A stretch of 64,000 bases of DNA from UBA7330 sp043554545 (GTDB taxonomy: Bacteria > Bacteroidota > Bacteroidia > Cytophagales > Cyclobacteriaceae). The stretch lies in contig CP121337.1 in NCBI GenBank assembly GCA_043554545.1, forward strand, positions 496,001-560,000, written 5' to 3'. This document shows positions 27,701 to 35,769 of this stretch, piece by piece (positions within the stretch are counted from its first letter, which is position 1; the number at the start of each line of letters is the position of its first letter). Under the pieces are notes generated by a model. The model was not told the DNA's origin. It was given only the letters and a program-made list of their open reading frames with translations, and searched no databases. A program made the position numbers and the translations under genes.

Positions 27701-28374
27701 AAATCAATACCTGAAAATTTATGAATTTCGGATAGGATGGATGTAATGTAGGTTTCGTTGGATTTAGTATCAGGTACTTTAATTGAAAAAGAATTACTAT
27801 TTGTACTAAAATTACTTAAGGTGTTTCCAATACTTTCCGGATCAAGAATAAAATCTACCTGATTTGTTGAGATAGCAGAATTTGGCATCCCATCGAATTG
27901 GGCGGAAACAGGGTCCTGAACCAGAATAACTCCACCTCCTTCTTTGATTGATTTTAATCCACTTGAACCATCAGACCCTGTCCCTGACAGGATCACACCA
28001 ATAGCCTTTTCTTTATATTCTTCTCCAAGCGTATGAAAAAATATATCAATGGGTAGGTTCAGGTTATGTTTCGGACCTTTTTCAAGTAGGTATAGTTCAC
28101 GTCCCTTAATATTCAGGTTTTTATTTCTCTGGTTCAGGTATATGCAATTAGGCGCTATGGTTTGCTTATCTTCAGCAGTATAAATTTGCATTTGGGTATG
28201 CTTACTCAATAGCTCTGGCATTAGACTCACAAAGTCAGGAGATAAGTGTTGGATAATCACAAATGACATTCCAGTATCATTTGGAATGTTGTCAAATAAT
28301 TGTTGAACGGCAATGAGTCCTCCTGCTGACGCTCCGATGCCTACAACTGATAGCTCAGGTTTTATACTTTTCAT
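24721..28374 (-). CDS. CheB-CheR-PAS hybrid histidine kinase with receiver domain
   Basis: 1217 residues. Order: CheB methylesterase (about 8-190; catalytic S16 in GASAGG, H43 in QHLSPD, D135 in GTGSDG), CheR methyltransferase (about 205-470; TAGCSTGEEAYS), a PAS-like region (about 510-620), a coiled coil at 646-722 built of near-perfect heptads (SNEELQSTNEELQS), a second PAS (725-835), HisKA with H862 (MSHEIRTP), HATPase (N-box NLITNAIKYS; G-box GVGLGLAICK) and a C-terminal receiver (D1154 in LLDIGMPG, Lys in TKPI). All catalytic residues appear intact. No membrane helix is seen, so it is cytoplasmic. No chemoreceptor or CheA is nearby, so its target is probably not classical chemotaxis. Confidence 0.92.
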   Translation of the reverse strand: MKSIKPELSVVGIGASAGGLIAVQQLFDNIPNDTGMSFVIIQHLSPDFVSLMPELLSKHTQMQIYTAEDKQTIAPNCIYLNQRNKNLNIKGRELYLLEKGPKHNLNLPIDIFFHTLGEEYKEKAIGVILSGTGSDGSSGLKSIKEGGGVILVQDPVSAQFDGMPNSAISTNQVDFILDPESIGNTLSNFSTNSNSFSIKVPDTKSNETYITSILSEIHKFSGIDFREYKKNTLLRRLEKRMSLNNIDQVYDYLTFLKSNEQEKIALKQDFLIGVTHFFRDEEAYKILENKIIPAICHSKKPSETIRVWTAGCSTGEEAYSIAILFDLYIREKKLNVDFKIFATDIDTNALEIASRGSYSINIANEINKNYLEQYFVKTSDKIQIIKRIREKIVFSSHNIFVDPPFIKMDLISCRNLLIYLDNKIQAKIMQRFHFSLNKSGYLFLGNSESLGEISKKFDAIDTKWKIFQNISDKKMIPSQLSDDNKTNAFNYKSNNRISFSQDQHNKVNPEVIFHKYLSEKFSPNSIFIDKEFNVLFIAGDIGDRLTLKSGIFQNNLLKFVSQNIANTIRSGIRKLERENRDITIKDVIHTKNNTTYTFDITLHKTRGTEELTDTYVLQFTEDNKVEQDAMVIKEVPLDEISQQKYEDLEVELKTTKGELKNVVEELETSNEELQSSNEELMASNEELQSTNEELQSVNEELFTVNSELQDKNKELQQLNNDVNNLLNSTDIGTLFLDLNLRIREFTPSLKKHFELEDADRGRPIASFASNFSEKDKEAMLNDSQEVLEKLSLIEKEVLDNKGNYYLLRIIPYITASKTIDGVVITIVNINELKETEEELIKAKKKAEEADQLKSTFLSNMSHEIRTPLNAIYGFSHLLNDQVEDKDRELFINEIQHNSEHLLSLVNDILNISKIENQEIVLKNKRIDLHQFAQKIFDTHKSFLANDSKKTTLQLKLNLPEKKSKKDLVEVDEVRLSEVLHNLITNAIKYSETGIIEIGYTHKAQEIKFTIRDEGVGIDKAFLNSIFDRFSQVSDNSRNQEGVGLGLAICKSIIDKMGGKISVASTANVGSTFSFTIPRFSTGLSEEVSGNQNSQKPIGKTINKVLIADDSKSVQLYFKIQMKKYKVDAFIASSGQEAIDLYTNNIKSINLVLLDIGMPGIDGVETMRRIKAINPNVKVVAQTAYAMDTEIEKFLEMGFDDCLTKPIQENELLKHLKI

Positions 28375-28502
28375 TAATGAAAATGCTTAATAAAAGACAT
28401 ATGATGTCAGCTTACTAATACGTAAATTTAGGTTGCCGATTATTCGAAGCATGCCCGTTTTTCCAAATTCAATTTTAAACCCAATAATGTCCTTTAGAAA
28501 TG

Positions 28503-28516
28503 ACCCTGATCAGGGT
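28503..28516. promoter_or_regulatory. 14-bp perfect palindrome upstream of the hybrid kinase
   Basis: ACCCTGATCAGGGT is fully self-complementary and lies 129 bp before the kinase start codon, in the 243-bp gap after the next sulfatase gene. It resembles a dimeric regulator site (CRP/FNR-like half sites CCTGA/TCAGG). No regulator is encoded next to it. It could also be a transcript hairpin, but no T-tract follows. Confidence 0.4.
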
Positions 28517-28617
28517 GGTTATTGATTTTTTGCATTGATTAATTTACGAGAACCTATTTCGTAAGTCTATTGAAGTTATACCTTATTTCAATTACACCCA
28601 AGCTCCCACTGAGTATT

Positions 28618-30084
28618 CTAGAAAGGCCCTTTGCTATTGTTTTTAGTTGCCTCTGCACTGCTTCCCGGAGTTACTCCCCGTATATTGTGTTGGGGTGTTT
28701 TGATGTAGCCAGGTTCATAGGTATACCAGTTTTGGGTGAGCAAATCTGGTACATCATCGCTGGTTTCATCAATCCATTGCTCCAGGATATTACTCAGCAT
28801 TTGTTTAGTGGCCTGATGACCTGGTGCCGAGGCGATGTTAGTCACCTGCAAGGAGTCTTCATGACAATCGAAAAGCTCTTCATGCGGTCGGGGTACAGTG
28901 TAAATATCTGTTTGGATATCGGTCAAAAGACCTTTGTCTCTGCGGTCCATTAAGGCTATGTTGGAAGGGCTTTTTACGGCATCAGCAGGCCCCATCAATG
29001 GTAGGTTGGGTCGTGAATTTCGGATGTACATAAAATTCCGGCTTCTCACCATCCTTTCATGCGCTTCATAGTCATGCCAGTTATGTTCAGCAAAAACATA
29101 GTTCCTAAAAGGTTTTTCCGGTTTTTGGATGAGCTCCTCAAAACTTTTTCCCTGAAATTGATCCGTTGTTTCCGCATTGGCCAGGCTCAATATCGTTGGC
29201 GCAAGGTCAATTGCACTAACCAGGCTGTTTGAATTTGCTTTTTGTTGGATCATCGCCGGCCAATGAAGAATAAATGGGCTTTTCATGCCACGATCGTTGA
29301 CCCGGGTTTTGCTATGTGGGAAGGGTCTGCCATTGTCAGCCATCACAATGATCAGGGTGTTGTCAAAAACCTTTTGGACTTTTAGCTCCGCTACAACCAG
29401 GCCAATGTAGTGGTCGAACCGCTTGATTTCATCATAGTATTGACCGAGATCCTTACTGGTTTGGTGACCACTATCCAGGTAAAAAGGAGGGATGATCTTA
29501 CTGGGGTCATGCGTACCGCTGAATTCATTCGGCCCCCAATCCCTGTGGGCATCAATGGCTGCAAACCACATCATGAAAGGTTGATCTTTTGGGCGTTCAG
29601 TAATGGTTTTCATCCACATTTCCTCTCCGCCATCTCCAAAGTCTTTTCGCTGATCATAGATCACATCGAAACCTCTACGGGCATAGGGGCCCATATGGAA
29701 TTTCCCTGATTGTCCGGTATAGTATCCTTGTTTTCTTAATAGTTCAGGGAAAGAAACCATGAAATCAGGGGGTGTCTGGTGAAGTTCAGGGGCACCTGTA
29801 TTGTGCGGGTACCTTCCTGTTATGATGCTGTTTCGGCTGGGACTGCATGAGCTGGCTGTTAGGTAAAAATTATGGAACATCAATCCATTTGCGGCCAATT
29901 GATCAATGTTGGGGGTTTCTACAAATCGGTTTCCCGTACATCCAAAGTCGTTCCAACTTACGTCATCAGCGATAAAAATGATGAAATTAGGGGGGATACG
30001 ATTTTTGGATGTTTCATCAGCTACTTGTTGGTTACAACTAGTGAAAAGGATCACAAAAAATAGAAGCGGGAAAAGGGTTTTCAT
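28618..30084 (-). CDS. Sulfatase lipoprotein (heparan N-sulfatase/arylsulfatase-like)
   Basis: 488 residues. The lipobox LFTSC (Cys17) predicts an envelope-anchored enzyme. The metal site begins NFIIFIADDVSWNDFGC and the formylglycine motif is CSPSR at 80-84. Later motifs GQSGKFHMGPY and IVMADNGRPFPHSKTRVND fit the N-sulfoglucosamine sulfohydrolase-like branch of S1 sulfatases. It probably desulfates a polysaccharide. It is leftward and follows another sulfatase after a 272-bp gap with no visible gene. The 488-residue length is full for the family. Confidence 0.9.
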   Translation of the reverse strand: MKTLFPLLFFVILFTSCNQQVADETSKNRIPPNFIIFIADDVSWNDFGCTGNRFVETPNIDQLAANGLMFHNFYLTASSCSPSRNSIITGRYPHNTGAPELHQTPPDFMVSFPELLRKQGYYTGQSGKFHMGPYARRGFDVIYDQRKDFGDGGEEMWMKTITERPKDQPFMMWFAAIDAHRDWGPNEFSGTHDPSKIIPPFYLDSGHQTSKDLGQYYDEIKRFDHYIGLVVAELKVQKVFDNTLIIVMADNGRPFPHSKTRVNDRGMKSPFILHWPAMIQQKANSNSLVSAIDLAPTILSLANAETTDQFQGKSFEELIQKPEKPFRNYVFAEHNWHDYEAHERMVRSRNFMYIRNSRPNLPLMGPADAVKSPSNIALMDRRDKGLLTDIQTDIYTVPRPHEELFDCHEDSLQVTNIASAPGHQATKQMLSNILEQWIDETSDDVPDLLTQNWYTYEPGYIKTPQHNIRGVTPGSSAEATKNNSKGPF

Positions 30085-30356
30085 GGGTTAAGAATACAAA
30101 AGATCCGGAACTTTTGAAAGCGCCTTTGGAGATGTAAATAAGTACAGCTAGAAATTATTTCTTTTGGTATTAACAGTGTAGGACAACTTTAGGTGTCAAT
30201 TAATAGATATGTTAATACCCCATATACCTTATGCTTAAACTTTACTAAGCTGAATGGAGGTCTGTAAGCCTCTGGTCTTACGAGTTTTCACTTCTTTAAA
30301 TCCTGATATATGATGGATACCCCCGATTCGAATAATTGATAAAGCGGTACCAAAAG

Positions 30357-31886
30357 CTACTTACTCAGTCCTACCTTTTTTGCTGTTTCCTCATACTTCA
30401 TAGCTAAATCATCTACCAGCCCGGGATTGTCAGATGCCAGGTTGTTTAGCTCAGAAGGATCATCTTCCATGTTGTAGAGCTGCCAGGCTTCCCCATTCAT
30501 TCTAACCAGCTTGTTTTCACCTGCTCTATACATCCTGTATTTATCTAGTCCTGAAATGAAGTACTCGGGCTCTTCACGCTGCCTTCCTTCAAAAATGGGC
30601 AGCAATGATTTTCCGTGAAGCGGAATCGTCGGGTATCCGGAGATAGAATCAGGATACTTAATATTCAGGATATCTAAAAAAGTAGGCGCCAGATCCACAA
30701 TATGTCCGACCTGATCGGTCATGGTATTTGGGCTGATGACTCCGGGCCAGTAGGCAATGAATGGGGTATGGCTCCCGCCCTCAAATCCGGCTTGTTTGTA
30801 TTGTCTGAAAGGTGTGTTCCCCAGGTTTGCCCAGGCTGATCTCAGACTCCAGTAGGAGTCGGCTGGGCCGGGTTGTTTGTCTTCAATTTTGTTCGCATAA
30901 AAAGGGCACGAACCATTATCGACCAAAAACATGATCAGGGTATTTTCTAATTCTCCATCAGCTTTTAGCTTATCAATCACACGGCCTATGTTTTGATCTA
31001 ATCGGTCGATAATGGCTGCAAAAACGGCCATTTCCAGGTCTAATGAATCTTTTTGTGCATCAGAGAGAGTGTTCCAGGCATAATAGTCTGTGTATGCTGG
31101 TTTTAATGGCCCACGAAATTTATTGAGGTTGCCTTCCGGAGGACTCAATTGGGTGTTTTCCGGAAGTATACCCATGGACTTCATCCGCTCAAATCTTTCT
31201 TCTCTTAAAACATCCCAACCTTTCAGGTATTTCCCCCTGTATTTGGCAATGTCTTCCGGTCTGGCCTGCAAAGGATAGTGTGCCGCATGGTAGGGGAGGT
31301 AGAGGAAGAAGGGCTTATCCTGTTGCTTTTCTTCGTCCAGCCAATCTAGCGCATAGTCCGTGATGAAGTCAGTTTTATACAGTGGAGATTTTTCATGCTT
31401 GATCTCAGTAGCAGGAATTTGTTTACCCTCCAGGTAAAAAGGGCGTTCAAATTCACCGGATGGGGGAAGGAAATATTCGGTGGTGGCCCAGAAGTAAAAA
31501 GAGTGATCAAACACATTCTCTGCTTTACAATAGTCTGGTACCCAGCCATCAAAGTGCTCTTTTCCGCTCATGACATTATAGTATCCTGCTGCTTTGGTTA
31601 GTTGTGCCAGGTGAACAGCTCCTTCTCCACCTTTGTAAAGGCCTGTAAGCATGGAGGATCGTGTTGGGTTGCACTTAGCCATGTTGTAGAAGGTCTTGAA
31701 GCGCAGGCCATTGTTTGCCAGGAAGTCGATGTTGGGTGTATTGATCTCACCACCGTAAGAACTAAAATCAGAAAACCCGATATCATCTGCCATGATCAGC
31801 AGGATATTGGGCTTTTGAGCTACTTGTTCTTCTTTACATCCTGCTATTAGCGTGAAAAGTACACCTATAATAATTAGTAGTCTCAT
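30357..31886 (-). CDS. Arylsulfatase lipoprotein
   Basis: 509 residues. The lipobox is IAGC (Cys17). The sulfatase core begins PNILLIMADDIGFSDFSSYGGEI, and the formylglycine motif CNPTR is at 72-76 in NMAKCNPTRSSMLTG, typical of the arylsulfatase A/choline-sulfatase-like S1 group. VSGKEHFDGWVPD and MFLVDNGSCPFYANK are the later metal and substrate motifs. It starts 12 bp after the stop of the Tat-type metallophosphoesterase, so the two are probably co-transcribed. Confidence 0.9.
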   Translation of the reverse strand: MRLLIIIGVLFTLIAGCKEEQVAQKPNILLIMADDIGFSDFSSYGGEINTPNIDFLANNGLRFKTFYNMAKCNPTRSSMLTGLYKGGEGAVHLAQLTKAAGYYNVMSGKEHFDGWVPDYCKAENVFDHSFYFWATTEYFLPPSGEFERPFYLEGKQIPATEIKHEKSPLYKTDFITDYALDWLDEEKQQDKPFFLYLPYHAAHYPLQARPEDIAKYRGKYLKGWDVLREERFERMKSMGILPENTQLSPPEGNLNKFRGPLKPAYTDYYAWNTLSDAQKDSLDLEMAVFAAIIDRLDQNIGRVIDKLKADGELENTLIMFLVDNGSCPFYANKIEDKQPGPADSYWSLRSAWANLGNTPFRQYKQAGFEGGSHTPFIAYWPGVISPNTMTDQVGHIVDLAPTFLDILNIKYPDSISGYPTIPLHGKSLLPIFEGRQREEPEYFISGLDKYRMYRAGENKLVRMNGEAWQLYNMEDDPSELNNLASDNPGLVDDLAMKYEETAKKVGLSK

Positions 31887-31898
31887 GGTTATGTGCGT

Positions 31899-34097
31899 TT
31901 ATGTAAACTTAGTTGGATTATCCTGAATGTACCAATGTTCGCCAGCTACATGTTTTGTTTTCCTGTACCATTGTTGGTCTGATCTGATGCTGTTTAGTGA
32001 TACTCCATTTACATTACTTGCTTCGGATATCATCTCCAATACGAAATCATCAAAATGAACGCCATAGGATTTATCGTGTCCGTCATTTCCTGTCCAGGTT
32101 CCCAATGTGATAAATAGACGATCTACTTTAAGCTCATTATATTGGTTTCCATCCACATAGGTATTAAAGTCTTCAGCGACATTTAAGGATGCCTGATGCC
32201 AACCTTTATATTCTGTGCCCAGATCAATTACAATACGCGGATCTACATTCGGGTCTTCATTATGGTACCATGCTTTGCCCAGGCTATACATGATGTTAAG
32301 TCGTTTAGTAACACCGGCATATCCCTCTACTAAAACAAATGCTCCACATAAAGCATCTTTATTTGTATTTCTCTGATCCACCTGGTACTTAAATCGGATG
32401 GTGGGGTTGCTATTCGTAGTAACATTTAGTGCCTGATAGATGCGATTAAGGTTCTGAGGCCATCGGTCCTGTCCGGGTTTGTGATACGATCTTATTTTTG
32501 TAAAAAGGTACAAGGCATGATCTCTTGTTCCTGGGATTCTAACCGATTTGCAAATATTGCTTGGATTTAAATCTTCCATGTAGATGAAGCGTCTTCCCCA
32601 GCCATTTAATCGATCTTCGAAACTTCCATTGATGAATTGGTTGGATGCCGGAATTTCCCATTTTTCCTGGAATTCAAGTGAGTATAATTCCTGATCAAGT
32701 TCAGGAAATACGGATGGATATTTGTATTCCTCCAGGGTGACTGATTTAAAAGTGATCTCCGCTTCTTTGCCATTCACCTCTACGATAGCCACTCCCTGAC
32801 TAGGTCCGCCATTGTAGTCCACCTCTCCGAATGCACGTGGTCGGAAACCTGCCGCCGGAAGATTGATGAATTTGATACGATCAATGGATACTGCAGTCTT
32901 AAAGGAGGACTTGATCGGAATGTGGACATGCCCACTCAGAACATATTTGACATTCCCGAATTTCTTCAGAATGGATAGTATTTCCTTCTTTGTTCTAACA
33001 TCCTCTGTATAGCTGATCATGGGATTGATGCCAATCGGATGGATCGGCACATGCTGGAAAAACATGGTAGGCCGGTCTTTGTATTTTTCGAGGTCTTTTT
33101 CTAACCAGTCAAAATAATGGGGATGCGTTTCGAAGAAATTGTTTCTTAGGGGATCCGGCCACACCACAAAATGCCATTGACCCAGATTGAAAGAATATAA
33201 TAATTTATCAAGGCCGTTAATGGCTTTTTGTGCGGCAAAATAATTGCTGAATCCATCCATATTATAACCGGGACCAAGTTTCACACTATATGTTGTCTCG
33301 TGATTACCGATGGAATAGAGAAGAGGCACTTTTGATTTTCCTAGAAATTCATGCATTTGCTCAAAGTCTTCTTTCCTCCCCTGCGCATCAGTTATGTCTC
33401 CAATTACCATTGCGAACTTAGGATCGCAATTTACCTGGTTGATCAAACCAACGCTATCTTCCAGAAAGGCATTATGAATACGCATTCTGGTCTTAATGTT
33501 CTCATTGTTTAGATAAGGGTTTCCTCCCTGTGGATCAGCCATTGCAATGAAATTGAAGTTGTTTTCGCTCACCTGAATTCCTGCTTCTTTAGGATCAATC
33601 TCACCAACTTCGTTATAGAACAGGAGATTTGCTGTCCAGATTATTTTGCCTACGGATCCGGTGATTTCTGGTTGAGTGAGCAGGTCTGTCAGTTGGAAAT
33701 TTACCTTGGATCCCAAATTGATTTTAGTTTGAGTTACCGGATCTTTGATCCAAAGAACCATAACATCCTGATTTCCGTTTTGCGGAGCAACCTCAAAGGT
33801 GTTTTTGTTGGAGCCAAGCTTATCTTCATTTTTAATGCGAAATGAGCGTTTCCGAGAAATCTTTCCATGCATAACCGAAATCTTACCTTTAAGACTTTCT
33901 ATGGTAGTTTCGGAATTGGTAAATGATATTCTTAGGGCAACCAGATTCTCCACATTTTTTGCTGCCTCAAAGGTCTTTGGATAGGCGTACTTAAACTCAG
34001 GGATGGTATTTAGATTAGTAGTCCTTCCGAATCCAGGAATCAAGGTAAAACCAGAGGTGCTTACCCCTACCTTTTGCATAAATTTTCTCCTTCTCAT
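31899..34097 (-). CDS. Large Tat-type metallophosphoesterase with C-terminal beta domain
   Basis: 732 residues. The N-terminus MRRRKFMQKVGVSTSGF resembles a twin-arginine signal. After an N-terminal beta domain of about 180 residues comes a calcineurin-like phosphoesterase with all metal motifs: NFIAMADPQGGN, MVIGDITDAQG, YSIGNHETTY and VLSGHVHIPI. From about residue 500 onward there is a beta-rich domain of carbohydrate-binding appearance (NGSFEDRLNGWGR, then VHFDDFVLEMI). A folded, metal-loaded export via Tat is plausible. It heads an operon with an arylsulfatase, suggesting removal of phosphate and sulfate groups from one extracellular substrate. Confidence 0.82.
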   Translation of the reverse strand: MRRRKFMQKVGVSTSGFTLIPGFGRTTNLNTIPEFKYAYPKTFEAAKNVENLVALRISFTNSETTIESLKGKISVMHGKISRKRSFRIKNEDKLGSNKNTFEVAPQNGNQDVMVLWIKDPVTQTKINLGSKVNFQLTDLLTQPEITGSVGKIIWTANLLFYNEVGEIDPKEAGIQVSENNFNFIAMADPQGGNPYLNNENIKTRMRIHNAFLEDSVGLINQVNCDPKFAMVIGDITDAQGRKEDFEQMHEFLGKSKVPLLYSIGNHETTYSVKLGPGYNMDGFSNYFAAQKAINGLDKLLYSFNLGQWHFVVWPDPLRNNFFETHPHYFDWLEKDLEKYKDRPTMFFQHVPIHPIGINPMISYTEDVRTKKEILSILKKFGNVKYVLSGHVHIPIKSSFKTAVSIDRIKFINLPAAGFRPRAFGEVDYNGGPSQGVAIVEVNGKEAEITFKSVTLEEYKYPSVFPELDQELYSLEFQEKWEIPASNQFINGSFEDRLNGWGRRFIYMEDLNPSNICKSVRIPGTRDHALYLFTKIRSYHKPGQDRWPQNLNRIYQALNVTTNSNPTIRFKYQVDQRNTNKDALCGAFVLVEGYAGVTKRLNIMYSLGKAWYHNEDPNVDPRIVIDLGTEYKGWHQASLNVAEDFNTYVDGNQYNELKVDRLFITLGTWTGNDGHDKSYGVHFDDFVLEMISEASNVNGVSLNSIRSDQQWYRKTKHVAGEHWYIQDNPTKFT

Positions 34098-34246
34098 TTC
34101 AATTAGTTTGCATCTATATTTTCAAACATATCAAAAATATTGTCAGGAATACGAGGCTAAATAAATATTTATGGCCTTTGGAAATTGACTATGATAATAG
34201 TGCTGGCTCGTGTTTCTAAGCGTTAATTCATCTCTTGAAAGTGGTT

Positions 34247-34918
34247 TTAGTCTAAAGCTTGATTAAGAAACTGGTCGAAAGGATGCAGGGCTTTGAATGT
34301 CTCAGCACAGTGCTTTAGGAAGTTGTCAGATAATACTTCATCATCTTCACATCGATGGGTTGCCAAAAAGCTTTTCTGTTTCAGAAGTTCAATTTCCGGG
34401 TGATCTTTGGGATAGTCTCTTGGGGCAGTTTTTAACTTTTCTCCTTCTATTCCCCCGAAGTATTTTTGAAATGCTGAGTCTTGAATAATTTTCTTAAAGG
34501 TATCCGCATTATAACTGATTTCCTGTCTGATGGCTTTTAGCCAGTTGCTTTCAGGAAGGTAAGCGCCTCCTGCTAACATGGTATTGCCGGGCTCCAGGTG
34601 TATGTAATAACCAGCCCGTGTGTGGATTTCTGACTTTTTAGGGGCAGAGGTGATATGGGCACCAAAATGTGTTTTATACGGAGACTTGTCTTTGGAGAAT
34701 CTTACGTCCCGGTAGATCCTGAAAATGGTTTCTTTAGCCGTGAAATGTGTAACATCTTTGTCAAACCTGGCAATTTCAACAATCAGCGCATCGATAAATT
34801 CCTCAAATTCTCTCTTCCCCTTTTCGTATCTGGGTTTGTTTTCGTTGAACCAATCCCGATCATTGTTTTTCTTTAAATCTTTGAGAAATTCAAATGTTGA
34901 TTTGGTAATTTGTTGCAT
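34247..34918 (-). CDS. DUF2461 family protein
   Basis: 223 residues, full length for DUF2461 (TIGR02453). Hallmarks visible are FEFLKDLKKNNDRDWFNENKPRYE at the start, IFRIYRDVRFSKDKSPYKTHFGAHI in the middle and AGYYIHLEPGNTMLAGGAYLPES. It has no signal peptide and is cytoplasmic; the function is unknown. It follows the TfoX-like gene by 15 bp, so a DUF-TfoX-DUF2461 operon is likely. Confidence 0.88.
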   Translation of the reverse strand: MQQITKSTFEFLKDLKKNNDRDWFNENKPRYEKGKREFEEFIDALIVEIARFDKDVTHFTAKETIFRIYRDVRFSKDKSPYKTHFGAHITSAPKKSEIHTRAGYYIHLEPGNTMLAGGAYLPESNWLKAIRQEISYNADTFKKIIQDSAFQKYFGGIEGEKLKTAPRDYPKDHPEIELLKQKSFLATHRCEDDEVLSDNFLKHCAETFKALHPFDQFLNQALD

Positions 34919-34933
34919 TTGCTTCTAGTGATA

Positions 34934-35275
34934 TTATTTCTTCTTACTGGATTTTGCTTTAGGATTGAATGCCAGACATTCCCTGATCCAGAATTCGAGG
35001 TCGGCATCAAGATCATATCCTTCCGGTTTGATAAAAAGATAACCGGTCATAGGTCTGCCACCGTGGATCATCTGTTCAGCTCCATCTTTTTGGGATAAGG
35101 TTTCGATTTTGACTGGGTCCACCCTTGCCATCATTCCTCCTTTATAAGTACCCAGACACATCTTCTCCTCTACCATGAAGCAATCACCCCCAAACATCTT
35201 TTTCTCTGACCAAATTGTGCCCTCTTCCTTCAAAACCTTACGGATACGTTCAAGTTGATAAGGGTCTGTAGCCAT
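34934..35275 (-). CDS. TfoX/Sxy N-terminal domain protein
   Basis: 113 residues from ATG 35275 (MATDPYQLERIRKVL). The longer frame to 35326 is rejected because the ATG at 35275 overlaps the previous stop by one base (TAATG), indicating coupling. Motifs of the TfoX N-domain are clear: EKKMFGGDCFMVEEKMCLGTY, MMARVDPV and GRPMTGYLFIKPEG. Stand-alone TfoX N-domains are common in Bacteroidetes and are not proven competence regulators. A Lys-rich tail ends the protein. Confidence 0.85.
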   Translation of the reverse strand: MATDPYQLERIRKVLKEEGTIWSEKKMFGGDCFMVEEKMCLGTYKGGMMARVDPVKIETLSQKDGAEQMIHGGRPMTGYLFIKPEGYDLDADLEFWIRECLAFNPKAKSSKKK

Positions 35276-35595
35276 TATTTCAAAGTTTGGGTAAATGTTA
35301 AAGCCATCGATGTGAGTGGTTCCCAAAGGTCTATTTCATTTTGATCAATGATAAACCATCCTTTCAATTGTGGTTTAGTTTTAAACGGGCTTAGTGGTTG
35401 GACGTTTTTCAAACCCATTTTCTCCTCATCAAAGTTTGGCCCGAGCCGAAAGCCCATCTTCTCTTCGTGGAAAAAGGCGAATACTTTGTTATTGTATTTA
35501 AGTCCCAGAGCACGCATCATTTTGCCTTCAACGACTCCACTGATATTGGTATATCTATTTTTCAGCTCATTGTATGTTTCTTCCGGTGATGTCAT
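35275..35595 (-). CDS. Small cytoplasmic protein, possible TfoX/YjbR-like fold
   Basis: 106 residues. It shows KMMRALGLKYNNKVFAFFHEEKMGFRLGP, reminiscent of the beta-strand core of TfoX-N or YjbR-like small proteins (a target-binding fold), then a tail ending LTFTQTLK. Its stop overlaps the ATG of the TfoX-like gene by one base, so the two are coupled and may be diverged relatives acting together. The function is unknown. Confidence 0.65.
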   Translation of the reverse strand: MTSPEETYNELKNRYTNISGVVEGKMMRALGLKYNNKVFAFFHEEKMGFRLGPNFDEEKMGLKNVQPLSPFKTKPQLKGWFIIDQNEIDLWEPLTSMALTFTQTLK

Positions 35596-35769
35596 ATTTT
35601 CAGTTTATCCCATTGATGAATGATAGATAAATGGAACAACTAATTTAGAATATTTAGTGGACTCACATAAAGGTGGGTAATATTTGCCAATCATGCGTTG
35701 TACAGCTGCAATGATCAGTGTACAATTTTAAGTTTCAGTTTTTTAATACCAGTGATTGGAAATCAGGAT

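Noticed and set aside
30085..30356. Small RNA or gene between the two sulfatases
   Set aside because: Only weak short inverted repeats and no open frame with protein character were seen.
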